A stretch of DNA of 64,000 nucleotides from Roseiarcus sp963775575 (lineage in GTDB: Bacteria; Pseudomonadota; Alphaproteobacteria; Rhizobiales; Beijerinckiaceae), in contig CAVZJG010000002.1 of NCBI GenBank assembly GCA_963775575.1, positions 1,860,001 through 1,924,000 of the forward strand, in the 5' to 3' direction. Positions 56,315-64,000 of the stretch are shown piece by piece. The position numbers and the translations under genes are program-made. Numbering within the stretch: the stretch's first letter is position 1; every line of letters starts with the position of its first letter. The notes under the pieces are model-generated. The model made no database searches. It was not told where the DNA came from and saw nothing but the letters and a program-made list of their open reading frames with translations.

Positions 56315-57328
56315 GTGGGAATTGTCGTTCCGCTCGAGGAAAAGTCGCCGGAAAGGCTGATCGAGCGCCTGGTCTCGCTGGTGGCCGGCGACATGGAGCT
56401 GGTCAACCAGACGATCCTGTCGCGCGCGGGATCGCCGGTGACGATGATTCCCGAAATCGCCAATCACCTGATTTCCTCGGGCGGCAAGCGTCTCAGGCCG
56501 ATCCTCACGCTCGCCGCGGCGGGCCTGTGCGGCTATCGCGGCGACGGCCACGTCAAGCTCGCCGCCGCGGTCGAATTCATGCATACGGCGACGCTGCTGC
56601 ACGACGACGTCGTCGACGAAAGCGATCTTCGCCGCGGCAAGGTCGCCGCGCGCGTGATGTGGGGCAACGAGGCGAGCGTGCTGGTCGGCGATTTCCTGCT
56701 CGGCCAGGCCTTCAAGATGATGGTCGAAGTCGGGTCGCTCGCTTGCCTGGACGTGCTGTCGACTGCGGCGGCGGTGATCGCCGAGGGCGAGGTGATGCAG
56801 CTTTCGACGGCCAAGGACACCGCCACGACCGAGGACGCCTATCTCGCGGTGATCCGCGCCAAGACGGCGGCGCTGTTCGCCGCCGCTTGCGAGGTCGGGC
56901 CGACCCTCGCCCATCGCGGCAAGGCGGAGATCGAGGCGTGCCGCGGCTACGGCGTCAATCTCGGCGTCGCCTTTCAATTGGTCGACGACGCGCTCGACTA
57001 CGGCGGCTCGGCGGCCAAGCTCGGCAAGAACGTCGGCGACGATTTCCGCGAAGGCAAGATCACCCTGCCGGTGGTGTTGTCGTTTCGCCGCGGCTCGACC
57101 GAGGATCGCGAATTCTGGCGGCGGACGCTGGAGCGAGGCGAAATCGTTGAGGGCGATCTCGAAATCGCGCTGGCGATGATGAAGAGGCACCGCGCGCTCG
57201 AGGACGCCGTCGAGCGCGCGCGCCATTACGGCGCCATGGCCCGCGACGCGCTGGAGCTGTTTCCGGCCTCGCCGTGGAAGCACGCGCTGCTCGACGCCGT
57301 GGAGTTCGCGGTGCAGCGCGCGCATTGA
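56315..57328 (+). CDS. ispB: Long-chain polyprenyl (octaprenyl-type) diphosphate synthase
   Basis: 337-residue trans-prenyltransferase making the ubiquinone side chain. The first Asp-rich motif is LLHDDVVDESDLRRG and the second is FQLVDDALDY; SSGGKRLRPIL binds IPP. Ala/Thr rather than bulky aromatics sit just before the first motif (FMHTATLLHDD), consistent with long products. The start is GTG 56315 with AAGGGAG 6-12 nt upstream; in-frame codons before it run antisense over neighbouring genes. Confidence 0.93.
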   Translation: MGIVVPLEEKSPERLIERLVSLVAGDMELVNQTILSRAGSPVTMIPEIANHLISSGGKRLRPILTLAAAGLCGYRGDGHVKLAAAVEFMHTATLLHDDVVDESDLRRGKVAARVMWGNEASVLVGDFLLGQAFKMMVEVGSLACLDVLSTAAAVIAEGEVMQLSTAKDTATTEDAYLAVIRAKTAALFAAACEVGPTLAHRGKAEIEACRGYGVNLGVAFQLVDDALDYGGSAAKLGKNVGDDFREGKITLPVVLSFRRGSTEDREFWRRTLERGEIVEGDLEIALAMMKRHRALEDAVERARHYGAMARDALELFPASPWKHALLDAVEFAVQRAH

Positions 57329-57504
57329 GCGGCGGGCTCGGGGTCGGCCGCGACGACGGGCCATACGGGGAATTTGGCGACGCCCGGGCCGGCCGCGCGC
57401 AATGTCGCATGGCCCGGTTGATTGCTGGCAGGCCGCAACAAGGCGTGGTACGTCATTCGCCTCGCGCCGAGGGGGAACCGGCGCGGGATCGATTGGGGGA
57501 ACGC

Positions 57505-58650
57505 ATGAAAGACCTTTTCCGCGCCGCGCTCGCCGCCGCCGCTCTGCTCGCCGCGGCCTCGCTCGCCCTCGCCGCCGACCCGATCCGGATCGGCTCGGTG
57601 CTGTCGGTGACCGGGCCGGCCGCCTTCCTCGGCGAGCCCGAGCTGAAAACCTTGCAGATCTATGTCGAGAAGGCCAACGCCGAAGGGGGATTGCTCGGCC
57701 GCCGCATCGAACTCGTCTCCTACGACGACGGTTCCGACGCCGCGCGCGCCAACGGCTTTGCCAAGCGCCTGATCGAGGAAGATCATGTCGACGTTCTGCT
57801 CGGCGGCAGCACGACCGGCTCGACGATGGCGATCTATCCGCTGGTCGAACGGGCGGAAATCCCCTTCATTTCTTTCGCCGCCGGCGTCGTCATCGCCGAG
57901 CCGGTGAAAAAGTGGATGTTCAAGGTCGCCCACAACGACCGCATGGCCGCCGAGCGCGTTTTCGCCGACGCCAAGAAGCGCGGGCTGACCAAGATCGCGC
58001 TGTTGTCGGAGACCTCGGGCTTCGGCCAGTCCGGCCGCAAGGAAACGCTGGCGGCGGCGCCCAAGGCCGGCGTCGAAATCGTCGCGGACGAGACCTACGG
58101 CCCCAAGGACACCGACGCGACCGCTCAACTCGCCAAGATTCGCGCGATCGACGGCGTGCAGGCGATCTTCGTTTTCGGCCTCGGCGATGGGCCGGCGGTC
58201 GTCGCCAAGGACATCGCCCAACTCGGCATCAAGCTGCCCGTCTATCAATCGCACGGCGTCGCGAGCGCGGAGTTCATCCGGCTCGCCGGCGGTGCGGCCG
58301 AAGGCGAGCGCCTCCCCGCCGCGGCGATTCTCGTCCCCGATCAGCTCGCCGATTCCGATCCGCAGAAAGCGGTGCTGAACGACTATGTCGCGCTCTACAC
58401 GGCCAAGACGGGCTCCGACGTCTCGACTTTCGGCGGGCACGCGCGCGACGCGTTCCTGATCTGGACGGCGGCGGCCGAACGCGCCGGGTCGGTCGACAAG
58501 GCCAAGGTGCGCGACGAGATCGAAAAGACCAAGGGCTACGTCGGCACCGGCGGCCTCGTCGCGATGTCGCCCGAGGATCATCTCGGCCTCAGCGACAACG
58601 CTTTCCGCATGATCGAGATTCGCGACGGCAAATGGAAGTTGGCGGAGTGA
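57505..58650 (+). CDS. livK: Branched-chain amino-acid-type ABC transporter, substrate-binding protein
   Basis: 381 residues with a Sec signal ending AAASLALAA (about 24). The Leu/Ile/Val-binding fold is seen in PIRIGSVLSVTGPAAFLGEP, GGSTTGSTMAIYPLVERAEI and LPVYQSHGVASAEFIRLAGG. ATG 57505 has TGGGGGA upstream. It heads livK-H-M-G-F. Substrate could be amino acids, urea or aromatic acids; the sequence does not decide. The 148 bp after it hold a short GGGAGG hairpin. Confidence 0.92.
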   Translation: MKDLFRAALAAAALLAAASLALAADPIRIGSVLSVTGPAAFLGEPELKTLQIYVEKANAEGGLLGRRIELVSYDDGSDAARANGFAKRLIEEDHVDVLLGGSTTGSTMAIYPLVERAEIPFISFAAGVVIAEPVKKWMFKVAHNDRMAAERVFADAKKRGLTKIALLSETSGFGQSGRKETLAAAPKAGVEIVADETYGPKDTDATAQLAKIRAIDGVQAIFVFGLGDGPAVVAKDIAQLGIKLPVYQSHGVASAEFIRLAGGAAEGERLPAAAILVPDQLADSDPQKAVLNDYVALYTAKTGSDVSTFGGHARDAFLIWTAAAERAGSVDKAKVRDEIEKTKGYVGTGGLVAMSPEDHLGLSDNAFRMIEIRDGKWKLAE

Positions 58651-58798
58651 CCGGAAGGCGGGGTGGGGAATGCGTGATTCGGCTTGGCCGGGACAAGCGC
58701 CATGAGCTCGAGAATCGAGCGCGGAAATCCCCTCCCCCCTTGTGCGGGAGGGAGTTCTCGGCGCCGCTCGAACCTTCCGCGATGACGAAAGCGGGACC

Positions 58799-59671
58799 GT
58801 GTCGCAATTCCTGCAATTGATCTTCACCGGCCTGACCATCGGCGCGACCTACGCGCTCGCGGCGCTCGGCTTCTCGATCATCTACAACGCCTCGGGCGTG
58901 ATCAATTTCGCCCAGGGCGAGTTCATCATGCTCGGCGGCATGATCGCGGCGTTCCTCGTGGCGGCTGGGGCGCCCTTGCCGCTGGCGGTCGTCGGCGCCG
59001 TGGCGGCGGTCGTCGCGATCGGGTTCATCGTCGCCAAGATCGCGATCGAACCGGCGCGTGGGGCGGACGTCACCACCCTCATCATCATCACCATCGGCGT
59101 TTCGATGATCCTGCGCGGCGCCGTCGAGGCGACGATGGGCAAGGGCGGCCGCGCGCTGCCGCCGTTCTCTGGCGACAAGCCGATCGCGCTCGCCGGCGCG
59201 ACGATGCTGCCGCAGAGCCTGTGGGTCGCGGCGACGACGCTCGTCGTCGTGGTCGCGCTGGCGCTGTTCTTCGGCCGCACGCGCCTGGGCAAGGGCATCC
59301 TCGCGACCGCGCACAATCGCCTCGCGGCGCAACTCGTCGGCGTCGACACCCGCCGCGTCCTCACGATGAGCTTCTGCCTGTCGGCGGCGCTGGGCGCGAT
59401 CGGCGGCGTTCTGATCGCGCCGATCGCCAACACCTCCTACGACGCCGGAGTGATGCTCGGGCTGAAGGGATTCGTCGCCGCGACCATTGGCGGGCTCGGC
59501 TCCGGCGTCGGCGCGGTCGCCGGCGGCCTCGCGCTCGGGCTGCTGGAAAGCCTGACGGCGGGGTATCTCTCCTCGGCCTATAAGGACGCCGCGGCGTTCG
59601 TGATCGTGCTGGTCATTTTGCTGCTTCGCCCGTCCGGAATGTTCGGCGCCGCGACCAGCAGCCGAGTGTGA
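58799..59671 (+). CDS. livH: Branched-chain amino-acid-type ABC transporter permease LivH
   Basis: 290 residues, about eight TM helices. Family marks are LIFTGLTIGATYALAALGFS, IYNASGVINFAQGEFIMLGG and KGFVAATIGGLGSGVGAVAG. GTG 58799 is used because the family starts just there; an in-frame ATG at 58742 would add a hydrophilic tail without relatives. Confidence 0.93.
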   Translation: MSQFLQLIFTGLTIGATYALAALGFSIIYNASGVINFAQGEFIMLGGMIAAFLVAAGAPLPLAVVGAVAAVVAIGFIVAKIAIEPARGADVTTLIIITIGVSMILRGAVEATMGKGGRALPPFSGDKPIALAGATMLPQSLWVAATTLVVVVALALFFGRTRLGKGILATAHNRLAAQLVGVDTRRVLTMSFCLSAALGAIGGVLIAPIANTSYDAGVMLGLKGFVAATIGGLGSGVGAVAGGLALGLLESLTAGYLSSAYKDAAAFVIVLVILLLRPSGMFGAATSSRV

Positions 59672-59677
59672 GCCCCG

Positions 59678-60661
59678 ATGACCGCCGCCTCGCCGCCGTC
59701 GCCGACCATCGCCTCCCGCGCCTCGCGATGGGCCTTCGCCCGCGCGCCGACGATCGTCTTCGCCGCGGCGCTCGTCGTTCTGCCCTTGGTCCTGCCCAAC
59801 GCCTATTACTTCGACGTCGCGATCCGCATCGCGATCAACGCGACGCTGGTCATCGCGCTCAACTTGTTGATCGGCTACACTGGTCAGATCAGCCTCGGCC
59901 ACGCCGCGTTCTTCGGCCTGGGCGCCTATGGCTCGGCGATTCTGGTCGGAGAATTCAATTGGCCGCCGGGCGCGGCGCTCTTCGCCAGCGCGGCGCTGGT
60001 CGGCGCGCTGGCGTTTGTCGTCGGGCGCGCGATTCTGCGCCTCGAGGGGCAGTATCTCGCCATGGCGACGCTCGGGCTCGGCGTCATCGCGTCGATCGCG
60101 CTGAGCAACGAGGTCGCCCTGACCGGCGGCCCCGACGGCATGTCGGTTCCCGATTTTTCGCTTCTCGGCCTGCGCATCGTCGGCGAGAAGGCGTGGTACT
60201 GGGCGTTCGCGGCGACGCTCGTCGCCGCGATCGTGCTGGCCGGCAATCTCGTCGACAGTCCCGCCGGTCGCGCGCTGCGCGCGCTGCATGGGTCTGAGAC
60301 CGCCGCGCGGGCGGTCGGCGTCGACGCCAGCGCGTTCAAGATCCGCGTGTTCACGCTCTCGGCGACGGTCGCTGCGGTGATGGGCTCGCTCTATGCCCAT
60401 TACGAAGGATTCGTCACGCCGGGGCTCGCCGGCTTCTCGAAATCGGTCGAGTTGGTGACCATGGTGGTGGTCGGCGGCATGGCGTCGATCTGGGGCTCCG
60501 TCTTGGGCGCGGCGCTGTTTTCGCTGGCGCCGGAGCTGCTTGCGCGCTTTGAAGGCTATGAGACGATCGCGTTCGGCGTCATCCTGGTGGCGACGATGAT
60601 CTTGCTGCCGCGGGGGATCGCGCCGAGCCTCGCCGCGCGGCTTCGACGAAAGGACTCTTGA
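59678..60661 (+). CDS. livM: Branched-chain amino-acid-type ABC transporter permease LivM
   Basis: 327 residues with about nine TM helices. Signatures are LNLLIGYTGQISLGHAAFFG, LALTGGPDG-like VALTGGPDGMSVP and VGGMASIWGSVLGAALF. It starts 6 nt after livH, and its stop lies just before the livG ATG. Confidence 0.94.
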   Translation: MTAASPPSPTIASRASRWAFARAPTIVFAAALVVLPLVLPNAYYFDVAIRIAINATLVIALNLLIGYTGQISLGHAAFFGLGAYGSAILVGEFNWPPGAALFASAALVGALAFVVGRAILRLEGQYLAMATLGLGVIASIALSNEVALTGGPDGMSVPDFSLLGLRIVGEKAWYWAFAATLVAAIVLAGNLVDSPAGRALRALHGSETAARAVGVDASAFKIRVFTLSATVAAVMGSLYAHYEGFVTPGLAGFSKSVELVTMVVVGGMASIWGSVLGAALFSLAPELLARFEGYETIAFGVILVATMILLPRGIAPSLAARLRRKDS

Positions 60662-60663
60662 CC

Positions 60664-61428
<765 letters not shown>

Positions 61429-61433
61429 CCCTC

Positions 61434-62762
61434 ATGCGCGCGCTCGCCATCATTGAGGCGGAACATGGCAATATGCTGCGCGTGGCGAACGCGCTCGGCG
61501 TTCTCGCCGAGAGGCTGTCGGCCGCGCCGACGGCCGAGGACTTGCACACCGTCGCCTTGATCGCCGACTATTTCCATGCGTTCCCCGAGCCCTTCCATCA
61601 CCCGAAGGAAAGCGAACTGCTGTTCGCGCAAATCCGCCGCCGCTCCCATGAATTGGGAGAAATCCTCGACCGGCTCGATCGCGAGCACCAGGTCGCCCCG
61701 ACCCAGGTGACGCGCATCCACGACCTCGCCACGACGACGCCGCCGACGGACCGGGCCAGGATCGCGGGTCTGGTCGACGAGATCGCGAGTTTTTGCGCGT
61801 TCCTTCCCGAGCACATGCGCGTCGAAGAGGAAGTCGTTTTCCCGCTGGCGCGACGCGCGCTTACGGCCAAGGATTGGGAGAAGGTCGACGCTGGCTTCGC
61901 CGCGCACGTCGATCCGCTCGGCGATCCGCGCGCCGAGGGCGACGTCGCGCTGCTGCGCGCGCGCATCACCCAGCTGCTTCCGGCGCCGGAGGGCGTCGGC
62001 GGCCGTTCCGAGACGGTGGTGCGGCGCTTGCCGCGACGCGGCCTCGAGGCGGCCGGGACGCTGCTCGAGGTCAGCGGGCTGACGTGCCGCTACGGCCGCA
62101 TCGAGGCGCTGCGCGGCGTCGACCTGAAGGTCGGGGTCGGCGAGCTGGTCGCGCTGGTGGGCGCCAACGGCGCGGGCAAGACCACGCTGCTGCGTTGCAT
62201 TTCGGGCGTTCTCGCCGCCGCCGCCGGCGCGATCCGCTTTGCCGGCGAAGACATCACGCGGGCGCGAAGCGACGTGCGCGTGCGCTTGGGGATCGCGCAA
62301 GCGCCGGAAGGCCGGCAGGTCTTCGCGCCGATGTCGATCGAAGACAACCTGACGCTCGGCGCCTACACGCGTCCCGCTCGCGAGAGCCGCGAGAGCCTCG
62401 CCGAGGTCTACGATCTCTTTCCGATTCTGCGGGAGCGGCGCGGCCGACCGGCCGGAACGCTCTCCGGCGGCCAGCAGCAGATGCTCTCGCTCGGCCGCGC
62501 GCTGATGAGCAAGCCCAAACTGCTGCTGCTCGACGAGCCTTCGATGGGGCTCGCGCCGCTGATCGTCGAGGAGATCTTCCGCATCGTGAAGATGCTCAAG
62601 GAAGCCGGCATCACCATCCTGATGGTCGAGCAGAACGCCCGCGCCGCTCTCGCCATCGCCGACCACGCCTACGTCATGGAGACCGGCCGGGCGACGATCG
62701 AAGGGCCGGGCGCCGAACTCCTCGCCAACGACGAAGTGCGGCGCGCATATCTCGGCATGTGA
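61434..62762 (+). CDS. livF: Hemerythrin-LivF fusion: N-terminal hemerythrin domain plus ABC ATPase
   Basis: A single uninterrupted 442-residue frame. Residues 1-180 are a hemerythrin HHE-type four-helix bundle with candidate di-iron ligands H11, H55/H56 and E59 (FHHPKESELLF), H85, and H127/E131 (EHMRVEEEVVFP). After a linker (181-208), residues 209-442 are a complete LivF: Walker A GANGAGKTT (243-251), LSGGQQQML, LLLLDEPSMGLAP and MVEQNA. LivF is normally about 235 residues with no N-terminal extension. The ATG is 5 nt after livG. Oxygen, NO or iron control of the transporter is an inference. Confidence 0.9.
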   Translation: MRALAIIEAEHGNMLRVANALGVLAERLSAAPTAEDLHTVALIADYFHAFPEPFHHPKESELLFAQIRRRSHELGEILDRLDREHQVAPTQVTRIHDLATTTPPTDRARIAGLVDEIASFCAFLPEHMRVEEEVVFPLARRALTAKDWEKVDAGFAAHVDPLGDPRAEGDVALLRARITQLLPAPEGVGGRSETVVRRLPRRGLEAAGTLLEVSGLTCRYGRIEALRGVDLKVGVGELVALVGANGAGKTTLLRCISGVLAAAAGAIRFAGEDITRARSDVRVRLGIAQAPEGRQVFAPMSIEDNLTLGAYTRPARESRESLAEVYDLFPILRERRGRPAGTLSGGQQQMLSLGRALMSKPKLLLLDEPSMGLAPLIVEEIFRIVKMLKEAGITILMVEQNARAALAIADHAYVMETGRATIEGPGAELLANDEVRRAYLGM

Positions 62763-62808
62763 GGGGAGACTTGAGGGCCTGCGCCGACCTGCGAGGCGCT
62801 GCGCCGCG

Positions 62809-64000
62809 CTACGCGAACGGCGCGCCGAGCCCCGCCATCAAAGCGCGGAAATCGGGAAAGCTGGTGGCGATGGTCGAAGCGTCGTCGACGGCCATCGGCT
62901 TCGCCGAGGCCAATCCCATGACCAGGAAGCTCATGGCGATGCGATGGTCGAGATGGGTCGAGACCAGGCCGCCGCCCGGCGGCCGGCCGCCGTGGACGAC
63001 GAGATCGTCGCCGATGACCTCATGGCCGACGCCCGCCGCCGCGAGGCCGGCGGCGACCGCGGCGACCCGGTCGCTCTCCTTGACGCGCAGCTCGCGCAAT
63101 CCGTTCATCCGCGTGGCGCCGCGGGCGAACGCCGCCGCGACGGCGAGGATCGGGTATTCGTCGATCATCGAGGGCGCGCGAGAGGCGGGAACGTCGACGC
63201 CCTCGAGATCGCTCGCGCGCACCCGCAGGTCGGCGACTTCCTCGCCGCCTTCCTCGCGCCGGTCGAGAACGTCGATCCGCGCGCCCATTTCGATCAGCGT
63301 CGTCAAGATGCCCGCGCGCAACGGATTCGTCATCACGCCCTCGACGACGACGTCCGAGCCCGGGACGATCAACGCGGCGACGATGGGGAAGGCCGCCGAG
63401 GAGGGATCGGCCGGCACGACGACCGGGCGGGGCGTGAGCTCCGGACGGCCGACGAGGGTGACGCGCCGCCCCTCGCCTTCCGCCTCGACGCGGACGTCGG
63501 CGCCGAAATGCGCCAGCATCTTTTCGGTGTGGTCGCGCGAGGCTTCGGCCTCGACGACGGTGGTCTGGCCGCGCGCGTTGAGGCCGGCCAGCAGAACCGC
63601 GGACTTGATCTGGGCCGAAGCGACCGGCGTGCGATAGACGATCGGCGCGGGGTCGCTCGCGCCCCGCAGCGTGATCGGAAATCGGCCGCCCTCGGCCTCG
63701 GCGAGCGCCTGCGCGCCCATCAGTTGCAACGGATCGAGGATGCGGCGCATCGGCCGCTTGCGCAGCGACGCATCGCCGTCGAAGGTCGCGTCGAGGCCGT
63801 GGCCGGCCACCACCCCCATCATCAGGCGCGAGCCGGTTCCGGCGTTGCCGAAATCGAGGTCGTGGGTCGGCGCGAGGAGCGAGCCGAGCCCGGCGCCCGC
63901 GACCGTCCAACGGCCTTCGCCGCGCCGCTCGACGCGGGCGCCGAGCGCCTTGCAGGCCTCGCCGGTGCGCAGCACGTCGTCGCCTTCCAACAGCCCCTCG
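62809..64000 (-). CDS. aroA: 3-phosphoshikimate 1-carboxyvinyltransferase (5' end outside window)
   Basis: 397 codons of EPSP synthase; the start lies beyond the right edge (the frame is open to 64000, reading RGLLEGDDVLRTGEACKALG). LDFGNAGTGSRLMMGVVAGH is the PEP-loop of class II enzymes, with Gly where the glyphosate-tolerant CP4 enzyme has Ala100, so ordinary sensitivity is inferred. Other marks are SAQIKSAVLLAGLNARGQTT and ELRVKESDRVAAVAAGLAA. It is convergent with livF, with 46 bp between stops. Confidence 0.95.
   Translation of the reverse strand, partial: EGLLEGDDVLRTGEACKALGARVERRGEGRWTVAGAGLGSLLAPTHDLDFGNAGTGSRLMMGVVAGHGLDATFDGDASLRKRPMRRILDPLQLMGAQALAEAEGGRFPITLRGASDPAPIVYRTPVASAQIKSAVLLAGLNARGQTTVVEAEASRDHTEKMLAHFGADVRVEAEGEGRRVTLVGRPELTPRPVVVPADPSSAAFPIVAALIVPGSDVVVEGVMTNPLRAGILTTLIEMGARIDVLDRREEGGEEVADLRVRASDLEGVDVPASRAPSMIDEYPILAVAAAFARGATRMNGLRELRVKESDRVAAVAAGLAAAGVGHEVIGDDLVVHGGRPPGGGLVSTHLDHRIAMSFLVMGLASAKPMAVDDASTIATSFPDFRALMAGLGAPFA

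Overview
The window is GC-rich, gene-dense chromosomal DNA from an alphaproteobacterium, most likely of the order Hyphomicrobiales (Rhizobiales); a Methylocystaceae/Beijerinckiaceae-like host would fit, but genus cannot be fixed from the sequence. The evidence is the GcrA cell-cycle regulator, the phoR-pstSCAB-phoU-phoB order, the argD-argF-hslO operon, ETF:ubiquinone oxidoreductase, separate glyQ/glyS genes, and dispersed palindromic intergenic repeats of the alphaproteobacterial type. No tRNA, rRNA or CRISPR array was seen.

Layout. 1-2018: denitrification genes nirK and nirV (nirV runs off the left edge) behind an FNR/NNR-type box. 2102-4236: two polytopic membrane proteins. 4293-10796: complete phosphate-starvation module phoR-pstS-pstC-pstA-pstB-phoU-phoB with a Pho box before pstS. 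10818-14969: gcrA (reverse) and argD-argF-hslO. 15082-19149: gluconokinase, a small conserved protein, and a 1.8-kb AT-rich island holding a GTPase-like gene coupled to a two-TM protein. The island is bounded by a 21-bp exact direct repeat, one copy of which is the 3' end of a uracil-DNA glycosylase gene, and a type ISP restriction enzyme remnant lies just outside it. 19410-27030: ETF-QO, a TPR protein with ispE, a lysophospholipase-like hydrolase, a GT2-GtrA glycosyltransferase and an EI24 protein.

27031-33014 is an accessory block: an ankyrin-repeat membrane protein of chimeric base composition, an IS3-family element split by an IS1634-family element, a 0.3-kb MITE-like palindrome, and a HEPN/MNT toxin-antitoxin pair whose HEPN stop codon lies in the palindromic element. 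33099-40923 (reverse) is a yejA-yejB-yejE-yejF-deoB-HIT peptide-uptake/nucleoside-salvage operon in which yejA carries a frameshift.

41036-57328: nudC, a PAS-PAS-GAF-GGDEF-EAL protein, rph, a DAO-family oxidoreductase, a frameshifted DUF3775 gene, rpsO-pnp with a tandem-hairpin leader, glyQ/glyS (glyS carries an in-frame palindromic repeat), a tRNA-methyltransferase-like gene with a DUF2007 gene, and a long-chain polyprenyl diphosphate synthase. 57505-62762 is a branched-chain-amino-acid-type ABC transporter (livK-H-M-G-F) whose last gene is an apparent hemerythrin-LivF fusion. aroA (reverse) runs off the right edge.

The strongest leads are the hemerythrin-LivF fusion, the GTPase/two-TM island with att-like repeats, the ankyrin-TM chimera, the glyS repeat insertion, and the nested IS/MITE/HEPN-MNT block.
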